Part shown: positions 9,280-18,043 of the stretch, one piece after another | How positions within the stretch are numbered: the first letter of the stretch is position 1 | Layout of the letters: every line of letters starts with the position of its first letter | Assembly: GCA_030587405.1 (NCBI GenBank) | Contig: JAUQZD010000020.1 | Location: 1 to 64,000 of the forward strand | Origin: Candidatus Freyrarchaeum guaymasense | GTDB taxonomy: Archaea > Asgardarchaeota > Jordarchaeia > Jordarchaeales > Freyrarchaeaceae | Length of the DNA: 64,000 nt | Reading direction: 5' to 3' | The notes under the pieces: generated by a model | The model's database searches: none | Seen by the model: the letters and a program-made list of their open reading frames with translations, nothing else | What the model was told of the DNA's origin: nothing | Made by a program: the position numbers and the translations under genes

Positions 9280-10501
9280 AGTCATAGTGGATTGTTCTAT
9301 TGCGGGGATATCAGGGGACATGTTTCTTGGTGCAATGGTCGAGTTAGGAGGAAGCAGGGAGAAGCTTGAAACCCTGGCAGGGATACTTCCAAAGATAATG
9401 AAATGTAAAGATGTAAGGGTGAGTGTTAAAAAGGTTAAGCGTGGAGGAGTGGCGGCGACCAAAGTAGAGTTGGTGTTAAAGGAAAAGCTGGGAATACGGG
9501 GTGGCGAGCTGATGGATATAGTGGAAAGGGCTGTAGGTGAGCTTGGGTTATCGAAACGTGCAGCTGATATTGCTATGGACTCTGCAAGGGCGCTCATCCG
9601 GTGCGAAGCGAAGATTCATGGTGAAAGCGTAGAGGACGTACACCTTCACGAGGCAGGTTCTGCAGATACCGTTTTTGACTTGGTGGGAGCCGCACTCCTA
9701 TGTGACGAACTACACTTAACGGAAGCAGACTGGTTTACAACCCCCGTTGCCGTGGGAGGGGGGCGAGTGTCGTTTTCCCACGGCTCCCTTCCAGCTCCTC
9801 CCCCAGCAGTTGTGGAGATAATTAGAGAGAACAAGTTAATTATGGCTGGCGGTCCTGCTCCTTACGAGCTGGCGACTCCGACAGGTGTAGCTATATTGGC
9901 AGGTTTAAAGGCTAAGTCCTCACCATACATGCCCATGGTTGCCCCTTTAAGGGTGGGGTATGGGGCAGGCGAAAGAGAACTGGTGGAGGTTCCTAACGTT
10001 CTAAGGGTGATCGTCGGTGAGGAGGTGGAAACCCATGGAGACGACGTTTACATTATAGAGACAAACTTGGATGATGTTCCAGGGGAGGTTATCGCGTACG
10101 CTATGGATGCGCTCTTCAGGGCAGGAGCAAAGGACGCTGTAATTATTCCTGTGATCGCTAAGAAGGGGAGGCCGGGCTGCATAATCCAAGTTCTGAGCCC
10201 ACCTGAGAAGTGCATCGAGATAGCCAAGGTATTAATTAGAGAGACGGGAACTCTGGGGGTTCGAATACACCACTCTAAGAGGCTTATCTTAAGCAGAGAA
10301 ACAGTTAAGGTTGAGTTTGAGGTGGAAGGAGTTAATTATCCTGTCAGGCTTAAGATTGCACGAGACAAGAAGGGGAATATCATAAGGGTTAAGCCCGAGT
10401 TTGAGGACTTGAAAAGAGTCGCAGAGGCTACAGGTAAGGCTTTAAGATGGATTGTTGAAGAGTTTAACAAGAAAACTGGTTTTAAAGAGGGGGTCGGTTA
10501 A
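9263..10501 (+). CDS. larC: LarC-family nickel insertion protein
   Basis: 412 aa as one continuous frame covering both LarC1 and LarC2 halves. N-terminal DCSIAGISGDMFLGAM and VHLHEAGSADTVFDLVGA are LarC signatures; the C-terminal half has ETNLDDVPGEVIAYAMD and RETGTLGVRIHHSKR. LarC inserts nickel into the LarE product to make the nickel-pincer nucleotide. It starts inside larB behind a GGGAGGAG SD. LarE, which supplies the sulfurs, and the lactate racemase LarA are not in this window. Confidence 0.92.
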   Translation: MQKTVKVIVDCSIAGISGDMFLGAMVELGGSREKLETLAGILPKIMKCKDVRVSVKKVKRGGVAATKVELVLKEKLGIRGGELMDIVERAVGELGLSKRAADIAMDSARALIRCEAKIHGESVEDVHLHEAGSADTVFDLVGAALLCDELHLTEADWFTTPVAVGGGRVSFSHGSLPAPPPAVVEIIRENKLIMAGGPAPYELATPTGVAILAGLKAKSSPYMPMVAPLRVGYGAGERELVEVPNVLRVIVGEEVETHGDDVYIIETNLDDVPGEVIAYAMDALFRAGAKDAVIIPVIAKKGRPGCIIQVLSPPEKCIEIAKVLIRETGTLGVRIHHSKRLILSRETVKVEFEVEGVNYPVRLKIARDKKGNIIRVKPEFEDLKRVAEATGKALRWIVEEFNKKTGFKEGVG

Positions 10502-10557
10502 GTATCGTCGTCATAAAGTTTAAAAGGTTCTTCTCGATCATTCTCTGAAGACAAATC

Positions 10558-10926
10558 TTGAGAGTGGTGAAAGTGGATAAAGAAGAGGTTATGCGGATCT
10601 TGAAGAAGCTTAATGACCCGGAATACCCGATGTCCATTGTAGACATGGGAATAGTTACGGAAGATGATGTCTCGATCGAAGAAGATAAGGTTACTATAAC
10701 GTTTACTCCCACATCGCCAGTATGCCCCATGGGGAGTATCATCGGTGTTATTATAAAGAAAGTTTTGGAGGATAAGCTGGGGGTTAGAGCTGAAGTTAAA
10801 GTTCGTCCGGGAAGCCACATTAACGAGGAACTTATAAATAACATGTTAAATGACAAAGCCAAGTATGACCAAGTCGTTAAGCAGCTTGAGCAGAGCGGAC
10901 TCTTAGAAAGATGCTACGTTGGATAA
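10558..10926 (+). CDS. MIP18/DUF59-family Fe-S assembly factor
   Basis: 122 aa with the DUF59 fold signature: LNDPEYPMSIVDMGIV near the N-terminus and the conserved TSPVCPMGSII motif containing the key cysteine. Relatives (SufT, MIP18/CIA2) help deliver Fe-S clusters to target proteins. The start is uncertain among TTG 10558, GTG 10564, GTG 10567 and GTG 10573. A TATA-like TTTAAAAG at 10519-10526 would give a transcript beginning near the first codon. It is separated from larC by 56 bp. Confidence 0.85.
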   Translation: MRVVKVDKEEVMRILKKLNDPEYPMSIVDMGIVTEDDVSIEEDKVTITFTPTSPVCPMGSIIGVIIKKVLEDKLGVRAEVKVRPGSHINEELINNMLNDKAKYDQVVKQLEQSGLLERCYVG

Positions 10927-11127
10927 ACTAGGCAGCTTAAAGGGGAAGGCGCCAACATAACTTTTTATTATTACTTAAGTGAAAGATTGTGTTTTCTCCC
11001 ATTGAAAGCGTATTTCGAGTAGGGGAGGGATCAAGTTTTACGGAGTGGCTGCTTTTAAGGGTGAGGTAAACTCTTTAAAGCGTTGAGGAGTCCTTTGTAA
11101 GACCCGGTGTTTTTTGAGGAGGGTGAA

Positions 11128-12123
11128 ATGTTGATTGGTTGCTTGGAGGGAAAAGATCTTATAACGACTCAGGAATGGCGGGTCGAAGAAATAGAGGAAG
11201 TTTTAAAGCTTGCTGCGGACGTTAAGAAGCATCCCGAAGAATATTCCGATGTTTTAAGTGGTAGGTCTTTGATCATGCTCTTCTTCAACCCAAGTACCAG
11301 GACGCGGTTATCGTTTGAGATTGGAATGACGCAGCTTGGTGGACACGCAATCTACATGCCTGCTGATTCAGGGTGGATTGGTAAGGGTTCAGAGTCAATT
11401 AAGGATACGGCATCCGTGATGGCACGCTACGGAGATGCAATATCGATAAGGATATTCCCAAACGTTACAGGGTGGAATTACGGTGAGAGTAATAGGGTGG
11501 TCAGAGAGTTTGCCCGGTGGGCGGACGTGCCCGTGATTAACATGGAATGCGACATGTTCCATCCATGCCAAGCTTTAGCCGATATAATGACCGTCAAGGA
11601 GAAAAAGGGAAGGTTAAACGGAAGGAAGTTTCTATTAAGCTGGGTTTATCATCCCAAGCCTCTGCCCTGCAGCGTTCCAAACTCGGCGCTTTTAATAGCG
11701 ACACGGTTCGGGCTTGATGTGACGCTTCTTCACCCCAAGGGGTTTGAGCTAGACGAGCAAATCATGGAGTGGGCGCGGAGGAACATTGAGGAGTCAGGAG
11801 GAAGCCTCGAGGTTACTGACAGCCTTGAGGAGGCTTACGATGGAGCAGACATCGTTTACGTCAAAGCATGGGGTTCCTTAAAGTATTACGGAAACCCTCA
11901 AGAGGAAAAAAGGCTAAGGGTTAAGTTTAGGGATTGGACCTGCAACGAAGAATTAATGGAATTGGCAAGGAAGGACGCGATATTCATGCACTGCCTACCC
12001 ATAAGAAGGAACGTGGAGGCCACGGACGGGGTTATCGACGGGGCTCACTCGGTGATCTACGACGAGGCAGAAAACAGGCTGCATGTCCAGAAAGCGGTGC
12101 TAATGTCGGTTATTTCAACGTAA
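11128..12123 (+). CDS. Knotted, N-acylornithine-type carbamoyltransferase in a LysW cluster
   Basis: 331 aa from the ATG at 11128, which follows the SD GAGGAGGGTGA. Carbamoyl-phosphate motifs are FNPSTRTRLSFE, FHPCQALADI and MHCLPIRRN. The loop LSWVYHPKPLPCSVPNSAL replaces the GDGNNVAHS loop of ordinary ornithine carbamoyltransferase and matches the proline-rich knot of N-acetyl/N-succinylornithine carbamoyltransferases, as do the IRIFP and AWGSLKYYG segments. It overlaps lysK tail-to-tail by 9 bp. Its place beside an arginine-type LysW cluster makes it the citrulline-forming step, possibly acting on carrier-bound ornithine (inference). YgeW-like relatives are a less likely alternative. Confidence 0.85.
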   Translation: MLIGCLEGKDLITTQEWRVEEIEEVLKLAADVKKHPEEYSDVLSGRSLIMLFFNPSTRTRLSFEIGMTQLGGHAIYMPADSGWIGKGSESIKDTASVMARYGDAISIRIFPNVTGWNYGESNRVVREFARWADVPVINMECDMFHPCQALADIMTVKEKKGRLNGRKFLLSWVYHPKPLPCSVPNSALLIATRFGLDVTLLHPKGFELDEQIMEWARRNIEESGGSLEVTDSLEEAYDGADIVYVKAWGSLKYYGNPQEEKRLRVKFRDWTCNEELMELARKDAIFMHCLPIRRNVEATDGVIDGAHSVIYDEAENRLHVQKAVLMSVIST

Positions 12124-13188
12124 AACATACTGTATGGTTTTTGTCAGTATGTTTATTGCTGCAAGATACTCGCTTACTAGTATGTTCTCGTTTTCGGTGT
12201 GTTCTAAGGAAGGGTCACCTGGACCATAGCTGACAACAGGAATGTTAAACCATTTTCCTATGAGGTTCATGAAGCATGTCCCGGTCTTCTTTATGTACCC
12301 TACATTTCCTCCTATTTCCTTTATAGATCTTTCTAAGGCTTCAACAACCTTGGAACGCCTGTTTGCCCTGAACCCTTCTATCTGGCTTAAAACGCTCCAT
12401 GAGACCTTCACTCCACTTGCTTTCTCGAAGCTTTCTATAACCTTGCGGCTTTCACCCAGCAAGCTCGCTGAGCTGACACTTGGGGGAAACCTTACGTCCA
12501 CGTAAAGAGAACAGTTTCCTGGAACAATATTCGGCGCGCTCCCTCCCTGAAGAAGTGTTAGATTGGGAATTACCGAGGAAAAACGTGATTTAGCGTCCAG
12601 CCTTATACGCTCCTTCAGCTTCTGCCAGAGTTCAAACGCCTTTTCAATGGAGTTTTCATGCAGCCAAGAGCAGGCAACGTGTCCACTAGACGAATGGACA
12701 TTTATCTTTAGCAATAGTCTCCCCTTTGAAGCTATACAAATCCTACTTAGCCCTGTAGGTTCCCCGAATATGGCGTAGTCAACCGAGGTCAGCTCCTCCA
12801 GTAGTGTTTGTATGCCCTCTAGGCTTGCTTCCTCACCGACTATTCCTGCAAAAATTAGGGATCCCTTCATGTTTCTCCGGAAGGCTTCAGCTCCCGCAAT
12901 CACCATGGCAGCCACGGAGCCCTTAGCGTCAACTGCACCTCTACCGAATATTCTATCGTTATCGTGTCTTACAGGAATGAAGCCGGGGACCGTGTCTATG
13001 TGGGATGCTAGCAGTAAGGTTGGGCTGCCTTCTCCAAGCCGTCCTATAACGTTTCCAGCAGGGTCTATTTCCACGTCGTAGCCCCAATCTCCCATTGTTT
13101 TTTTAAGGAAGAATGCCAGCTTCCTCTCCTCTCCTGAAGGGCTGGGAATCTCGAGTAGTTCTATGAGGAAGGCTACAGGATCTATCAT
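12115..13188 (-). CDS. lysK: [LysW]-ornithine/lysine hydrolase LysK
   Basis: 357 aa M20-family metallopeptidase. Metal and catalytic residues are visible: SHIDTVPG (H and D), GRGAVDAKG (bridging D), GEE, GEPTG and LEHTENE. LysK releases the amino acid from the C-terminal Glu of the LysW carrier. Its ATG overlaps the lysZ stop (ATGA), showing tight coupling. It is the last gene of the minus-strand operon lysW-argX-lysY-lysZ-lysK and meets the carbamoyltransferase gene from the other side. Confidence 0.93.
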   Translation of the reverse strand: MIDPVAFLIELLEIPSPSGEERKLAFFLKKTMGDWGYDVEIDPAGNVIGRLGEGSPTLLLASHIDTVPGFIPVRHDNDRIFGRGAVDAKGSVAAMVIAGAEAFRRNMKGSLIFAGIVGEEASLEGIQTLLEELTSVDYAIFGEPTGLSRICIASKGRLLLKINVHSSSGHVACSWLHENSIEKAFELWQKLKERIRLDAKSRFSSVIPNLTLLQGGSAPNIVPGNCSLYVDVRFPPSVSSASLLGESRKVIESFEKASGVKVSWSVLSQIEGFRANRRSKVVEALERSIKEIGGNVGYIKKTGTCFMNLIGKWFNIPVVSYGPGDPSLEHTENENILVSEYLAAINILTKTIQYVLR

Positions 13189-13988
13189 TGGGTGATCACC
13201 GTTCCAGATTCAAGTTTAAGCGAGCGCGTAATGGGGTTTTCCTCTAAGCCACTGCACACCACAACCAGCGGCACCCCAATCCGGATTGCCTCTAAAGCGG
13301 CGAAGATCTTCTTTTTCATTCCGCCTCCTATTTCTTCAATCAGCCTCCTTGCTTCGTTCGCTGTGAGCTTCCTAACTAGTTGCTCGTCTAACATTAACCC
13401 CGGGACGTCCGTGACCGATATCAACATATTTGCCCCTATCGCTTTAGCCAATTGGGCAGCGGCGCGGTCACCGTCAACGTTGACAAGTTCCCCTTCATGG
13501 CTTAACGCTATTGGCGCTATCACAGGGGTAAAACCCGATGAAAGGAGGATATTAACAAGCGTTCCATCGACCTCCTCAACTATTCCACTGTAATCGCCTC
13601 TTACGACTCGTTTCTTACCGCCGTCCTGAACTATTAACTTATCTTTCCTTCTAGCTATTAACGTTGGACCGTCAGCTCCTGATATTCCTACCGCTGAAAC
13701 ACCTCGAAACCCTAGCAGTGAAACTATTTTTTTATTCACATACCCTGCCATTGCTAGGAGGGCGATGTCCCTTGTTTCTTCATCGGTAAACCTGCTTTTG
13801 AACCCGCTTGGAGAGGTAAAGTATATGGGTTCCTTTCCAAGCCTTTTTGAGAGAGAGTCTATTTGAGGTCCGCCTCCATGAACTATAACGATTTTTTTGT
13901 CTTTAACGCATGCTGCCACGTCGTTTACGACGTTCTCTAACCCTTCGCCGGCAATGCTTCCCCCTATTTTAACGATTACTTTCTCCAT
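13185..13988 (-). CDS. lysZ: [LysW]-glutamate/aminoadipate kinase LysZ
   Basis: Amino-acid kinase fold, 267 aa from ATG 13988 (an upstream in-frame start at 14027 lacks homology; GGAAGGGG lies before the internal ATG). Signatures: VIVKIGGS at the N-terminus, IVIVHGGGPQID, NVDGDRAAAQLAKA and SVTDVPGL. It phosphorylates the gamma or delta carboxylate of the carrier-bound substrate. It sits between lysY and lysK with a 4-bp overlap to lysK. Confidence 0.92.
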   Translation of the reverse strand: MEKVIVKIGGSIAGEGLENVVNDVAACVKDKKIVIVHGGGPQIDSLSKRLGKEPIYFTSPSGFKSRFTDEETRDIALLAMAGYVNKKIVSLLGFRGVSAVGISGADGPTLIARRKDKLIVQDGGKKRVVRGDYSGIVEEVDGTLVNILLSSGFTPVIAPIALSHEGELVNVDGDRAAAQLAKAIGANMLISVTDVPGLMLDEQLVRKLTANEARRLIEEIGGGMKKKIFAALEAIRIGVPLVVVCSGLEENPITRSLKLESGTVITQ

Positions 13989-14035
13989 TTTTGAGCCCAT
14001 CCCCTTCCAATTTAACCTAATTAACATGGAACACT

Positions 14036-15088
14036 TTAGACGGGGTATATTCCGGGGAAGTCGAGGCCTGCGTCTTCTTCGTAGCCGAGCATTATGTTCA
14101 TATTCTGAATTGCTTGCCCAGCGGCGCCCTTAATCAAGTTGTCTATGGAGGAGAATATGATGAGCGTTTTTTGATCCTTTAAAAGTTTAAAGCCTAAGTC
14201 GCAGTAATTGGTTCCAAGCGTTATCTTTGGATTTGGAAAACGATACAATCCTCCACTTTTCCAGTGAATGAATCGTATGAACCTTTCTCCACTGTAGCAT
14301 GACCTAAACGCCTTCCAGACCGACTGTTCATCCACGTTTTCCATGGTTATGGAGTAAATAGTGGAAAGGATTCCTCGAACCATATCTACCGCATGAGGGA
14401 CAAAGGTCACTTTCACTTTCCCGTGTGGAGCTAATGCTTGCTCTATTTCTGGCACGTGACGGTGCTCTCCCGGGCTGTAAGGTCTAACCATGTTCGTTCT
14501 TTCAGGATGGTGGTCAGCGGGTGACGGCGTCCTTCCAGCTCCTGAGCTACCTGTTTTAGCGTCTATGAAAACATGTTCCCTGATTAGCTTTTCTTTTACA
14601 AGAGGAAACAGAGCAATGATGGATGGTGTAGCGAAGCATCCTGGACATGCTACAAGCCTTGCATTCTTTATTTTTTCTCTGTTTATTTCTGGTAGGCCGT
14701 AAACGGCTTCGTCTAGGAGGTCAGGGGCTTTGTGATCCACACCATAGTATCGCTTGAAGATTTCAGGGTTTTTAAGCCTGAAATCACCACTTAAGTCTAC
14801 TACCTTTATTCCTACCTCGAGAATTTGAGGCGTTAACTCCATGGAAACCGCGTGGGGTGTAGCCATGAATACGAAGTCGCATTTTTCAATTATCTTAGGG
14901 GGATCTGGCTCCTCAAACTTTATGTTCAATCTTCCCTTTAGGATTGGTATCTCATTGCTGACGGGTTTTCCAGCATTTCTCCTTGAAGTTACCATGCTTA
15001 TCGAAACCTTGGGATGAGTGGAGAGGAGCCTAACGAGCTCGCCACCAGCGTATCCCGATGCACCCACCACTCCAACATTCAAGGACAA
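14036..15088 (-). CDS. lysY: [LysW]-acyl-phosphate reductase LysY (ArgC family)
   Basis: 350 aa. The NADP-binding VGVVGASGYAGGELVRLL is at the N-terminus and the catalytic cysteine lies in VACPGCFAT. GSSGAGRTPSPADHHPER and PHAVDMVRGILST are family blocks. It reduces the phosphorylated carrier substrate to the semialdehyde. A paralogue (62938-63984) shares the same layout, so this copy is assigned to the arginine branch only by neighbourhood. Confidence 0.92.
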   Translation of the reverse strand: MSLNVGVVGASGYAGGELVRLLSTHPKVSISMVTSRRNAGKPVSNEIPILKGRLNIKFEEPDPPKIIEKCDFVFMATPHAVSMELTPQILEVGIKVVDLSGDFRLKNPEIFKRYYGVDHKAPDLLDEAVYGLPEINREKIKNARLVACPGCFATPSIIALFPLVKEKLIREHVFIDAKTGSSGAGRTPSPADHHPERTNMVRPYSPGEHRHVPEIEQALAPHGKVKVTFVPHAVDMVRGILSTIYSITMENVDEQSVWKAFRSCYSGERFIRFIHWKSGGLYRFPNPKITLGTNYCDLGFKLLKDQKTLIIFSSIDNLIKGAAGQAIQNMNIMLGYEEDAGLDFPGIYPV

Positions 15089-15159
15089 GCACTCTCCTTA
15101 AGTAAAATTGAGAAAACCGTGAAAAGGTGCTTTGAATGATAACGCAAACAATGAAGAAT

Positions 15160-16011
15160 TCACTTAGAGGCCTTGTGTTTTAAATAATCAATTATTTTTT
15201 CAGCTATGTCGACTTTTGTTACGGAGGCTATGTGCTGGAAACCTGGGTTATGATTTACCTCATTAAGCAAGAAGATACCGTCTCCTTCAAGGAGATCAAC
15301 GCCGACGATCTCACTGTGAGTGGCTTCAGCCGCCTTCAAGGCCATTTCTTCTATCTCTCCTGTTATCCTGCAAGCCTCCGTTTTCCCTCCGATAGTAGCA
15401 TTGCTTCTCCAGTCACCGGGGATGGTGTACCTGTACATTGCCGCCACGGCTTCGCCACCTACAATAAACACTCTTACATCTCTTGAGTTGTGATTAACGT
15501 ATTCTTGAAGATAATATATTTTATGGAGGACGTCGCCTAACGTTTCACGCGTTTCAAGTATGGCCCTTGCTGAGGCAGGGTCGTTTAAGATGGCTACCAA
15601 GCGCCCCCAGCTACCCATTAAAGGCTTCGTTATCGCAGGATAGCCTAGTTCTTCTAGCGCTTCTAGAGCAGCATTATATGATAAGGCAAGGTATGTTTTA
15701 GGTACGGGGAGTCCTGCCTGCTTTAATGCTATAGTTGTCTTCAGCTTGTCACCACAAACCTCCTGACACTTAGATGAATTAACTACTTGATATCCCATCG
15801 CTTCTAACGCTAACGTTGAGTATAGCCCTTTTGTGTAGCTAATCGATCTTTGGAGGAAAAGGTCTACGTTATACAGGGATTTATCTCCTGTTACATCTAT
15901 GCTCATCCGTCTGCTGTCGAAGAGTGAAACATCTACTTTCTTCTTTTTTGCAGCTTCTATTAACTGCTTCTCCTCCCATCCTATCCTATTATGTATTATC
16001 CCTAAGATCAT
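15160..16011 (-). CDS. argX: ATP-grasp LysW ligase, probably glutamate-[LysW] ligase ArgX
   Basis: 283 aa RimK/LysX-type ATP-grasp enzyme: CGDKLKTTIAL, PAITKPLMGSWGRLVA, YYLQEYV, DVRVFIVGG and the metal-binding LLNEVNHNPGF. It attaches the substrate amino acid to the C-terminal glutamate of LysW. The substrate-loop region NHNPGF differs from NHTVEF in the second copy (62084), which resembles my recollection of Thermus LysX (NHTMEF). That and the adjacent carbamoyltransferase argue for glutamate here; lysine-branch use is not excluded. It starts 4 bases after the lysW stop. Confidence 0.82.
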   Translation of the reverse strand: MILGIIHNRIGWEEKQLIEAAKKKKVDVSLFDSRRMSIDVTGDKSLYNVDLFLQRSISYTKGLYSTLALEAMGYQVVNSSKCQEVCGDKLKTTIALKQAGLPVPKTYLALSYNAALEALEELGYPAITKPLMGSWGRLVAILNDPASARAILETRETLGDVLHKIYYLQEYVNHNSRDVRVFIVGGEAVAAMYRYTIPGDWRSNATIGGKTEACRITGEIEEMALKAAEATHSEIVGVDLLEGDGIFLLNEVNHNPGFQHIASVTKVDIAEKIIDYLKHKASK

Positions 16012-16015
16012 TTCC

Positions 16016-16186
16016 TCATTCGCCCCAGTCTTCCTCTACGCTGACTGCTTGAAGAACAACTTCTCCATCATTTACACTGACAACCTCCAATTCTGCGCCA
16101 CAGTCAGGGCATTCAACGATCTCCCCTACTATGATATCATCGTCAACTTCGAATTCGTAGTAGCATTCAGGACACGTCACTTTCAA
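16016..16186 (-). CDS. lysW: Amino-group carrier protein LysW (copy 1)
   Basis: 56 aa from TTG 16186-16184, preceded by GAGGTG; a GTG at 16201 would add five residues. Two CxxC knuckles (CPECYYEFEV and CPDCGAELEV) bind zinc, and the protein ends in the invariant EDWGE whose terminal glutamate carries the pathway intermediates. First gene of the lysW-argX-lysY-lysZ-lysK operon. Confidence 0.93.
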   Translation of the reverse strand: MKVTCPECYYEFEVDDDIIVGEIVECPDCGAELEVVSVNDGEVVLQAVSVEEDWGE

Positions 16187-16244
16187 GCCAATGCACCTCA
16201 CAGCTTCACGGCTCAGAGAGTCAGGTGAAAAAACAGCTAAAAAT

Positions 16245-16258
16245 TCTTTTTAAAAAGA
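16245..16258 (-). promoter_or_regulatory. TATA-like element of the arginine lysW operon
   Basis: CTTTTTAAAAAG lies about 25 bases upstream of a plausible start near 16225, giving a leader of roughly 40 nt before lysW. The remaining lysW-PAC2 gap (16187-16425) shows no other clear element. Confidence 0.4.
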
Positions 16259-16425
16259 TATCGTGTCGTGGGAAACTCATAAAACCTTCAGCCGTTCTCA
16301 ATGGAACAGACGTTAAAAGGTAAGAAGTTAGCAGAGGACTACCCATATGCGCGGATAAAAATAGAAAAGTTGAAATTGGCTTAATGGTAATCTTACCTAG
16401 ATAAAAGGTGTCTGGAGGCAATTTA

Positions 16426-17259
16426 ATGAATCTAGAGAACCTGAAACTTGGGGACATAATGAGGGTTAGAGTTCTTAAGAAAGGACTTGACATTGACGAG
16501 TTAAAATTGAGGAGGCCAGTGGTCTTCCAAGGGTTTGCGGGGATAGGTAATGTAGGACTTGTCGCTGTCGATTATATGTCAACTAAAATGGGGGCACGGC
16601 CCATTCTTCAAATATCCAATTTAGACGTGCCCGCGATCGCGCTGGTTGATGATGGAATCTTCTCGAACTGGTTTGACTCTTTCTCGATATTTATACACAT
16701 GCTAAGAGGCACTGAAAGAGATTACTTGTTTATATCTTCTTACAGTCAGCCCTTTACGCCTTTAGGAAGTAACATTATAGCACACGTGCTTCTTCACATC
16801 ATGAAAAGGCTTTCAGCTGAAACGATAATTTCTCTCGGATGTTTCGGTGCAACCCATTATGTGAGAAATCCGAAAGTTTATGTTTCAGCTACAAATAAAA
16901 GGATGTTGGAAGAGTTTCTGGCCTTAGAGAACATTGTCCCCCTTAGAGGAGGAAGAATTTCAGGGCTAAACGGAACAGTACCTCTCCTTGCGCCCCAGTA
17001 TGGTATAGAAGGAGTCTCACTCTTAGCGGAGGGGCACTCGGGGATAAACTTTAATCCTCGATCGTCCAAGGCGCTCATAGACGTACTGAACTTAAAGTAC
17101 AATTTAAACGTTGACACGACGTTCTTAGAAAAGCATGCTGTAAGAATGGAGGAAGAATTAAAGAAAGAAGAGGCGGTTCCACCAGAAGTGATGAGGAGAA
17201 TTATGTCATCCTTCAGGGAAGAAAAAGATAGAGAGCCAACTGAGACGTACTACACGTAA
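16426..17259 (+). CDS. PAC2-family protein (proteasome assembly chaperone-like)
   Basis: 277 aa from the ATG at 16426, which has GGAGG upstream. The core begins PVVFQGFAGIGNVGLVAVDY, the hallmark of the PAC2/COG2047 family, followed by LISSYSQPFTPLGS-like and ISLGCFGATHY blocks and a charged helical C-terminus. Archaeal members are homologues of proteasome assembly chaperones (PbaB-type). No proteasome gene is nearby, so the role is inferred from the family. Confidence 0.82.
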   Translation: MNLENLKLGDIMRVRVLKKGLDIDELKLRRPVVFQGFAGIGNVGLVAVDYMSTKMGARPILQISNLDVPAIALVDDGIFSNWFDSFSIFIHMLRGTERDYLFISSYSQPFTPLGSNIIAHVLLHIMKRLSAETIISLGCFGATHYVRNPKVYVSATNKRMLEEFLALENIVPLRGGRISGLNGTVPLLAPQYGIEGVSLLAEGHSGINFNPRSSKALIDVLNLKYNLNVDTTFLEKHAVRMEEELKKEEAVPPEVMRRIMSSFREEKDREPTETYYT

Positions 17260-17312
17260 TCACTTCTCAACTCAAACCCTTATTTTCCTGGAAGCGTTTA
17301 GAGGAGCATTCC

Positions 17313-17873
17313 CTAGGGAAGCAGATTATTTGAGATTGGAGGTATGGTGTTGTCGATTCTTCTGGCTTCTCTTAAAATTGCATTACAGTAAAGCCATGCA
17401 AGGTTGCGAAGGAGAGTATCAGGTAAGGGAGTGTGTGATGTAAAAGTAACCGTTACACTACCACCATCACGTTTAATTACCATTCGAAGTATTGGAAACG
17501 GCTGAAAAATGGTTTCCCATCGCTCCCTAGATGATAGTGAAATGCCGCCTTTAAGGCGGATAACGGATTCCTTTAGGATTTGCTCGGGCAACATTAAGAG
17601 GATAGCTCTTCTTTTACCTTCAATAGGTAGCGTTTCAACGGCGCTTCTCTCTTCCTCATGGGTGAGGAGAAAGCTTAAAGCATCTATTAAAACCTCCTCT
17701 AATCCCACAGCTTCTTCTGTTGGGATGTAGCCAAGCATTCGCCTTTCGAGAAATATGTTTGCGTTGGCTCCGAACTCTTCATTGTAGGTGAAAAGGAGGA
17801 TGAGAACCACGTTTGAAAGAGGACTAAACTTAATAGCTAGTTTAGCGCTTTCGTACGGCCTCCAGTTCAGCAC
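17313..17873 (-). CDS. Uncharacterised protein
   Basis: 186 aa from GTG 17873; I do not recognise the family. The sequence is mixed alpha/beta, with a hydrophobic strand (NVVLILLF) near the N-terminus and no membrane helix. The same frame is open upstream to a TAA near 18005 and reads as plausible protein (ending GKLGLEV before the GTG), but without ATG, GTG or TTG. The true start may therefore be upstream and non-standard, or the 5' end may be damaged. It follows the coiled-coil gene on the same strand. Confidence 0.55.
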   Translation of the reverse strand: MLNWRPYESAKLAIKFSPLSNVVLILLFTYNEEFGANANIFLERRMLGYIPTEEAVGLEEVLIDALSFLLTHEEERSAVETLPIEGKRRAILLMLPEQILKESVIRLKGGISLSSRERWETIFQPFPILRMVIKRDGGSVTVTFTSHTPLPDTLLRNLAWLYCNAILREARRIDNTIPPISNNLLP

Positions 17874-18043
17874 CTCAAGGCCTAGCTTTCCAGCAGCACT
17901 TACTACTTTGGTTATTCCCTTGAGGAGGAATAGGGAAGCGAGTTCTTTGAGGTCATGTTTAATGCGTTGATGCCATCCGAAGCCGCCTTTAAACTCCTTT
18001 AAGAGTTACAAGATCAAAGTAGGAAAGCCCTTTAGCACCGACT

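Noticed and set aside
10258..10275. GGTTCGAATACACC resembling a tRNA T loop
   Set aside because: It lies inside the conserved larC coding region and no acceptor or anticodon arm surrounds it.
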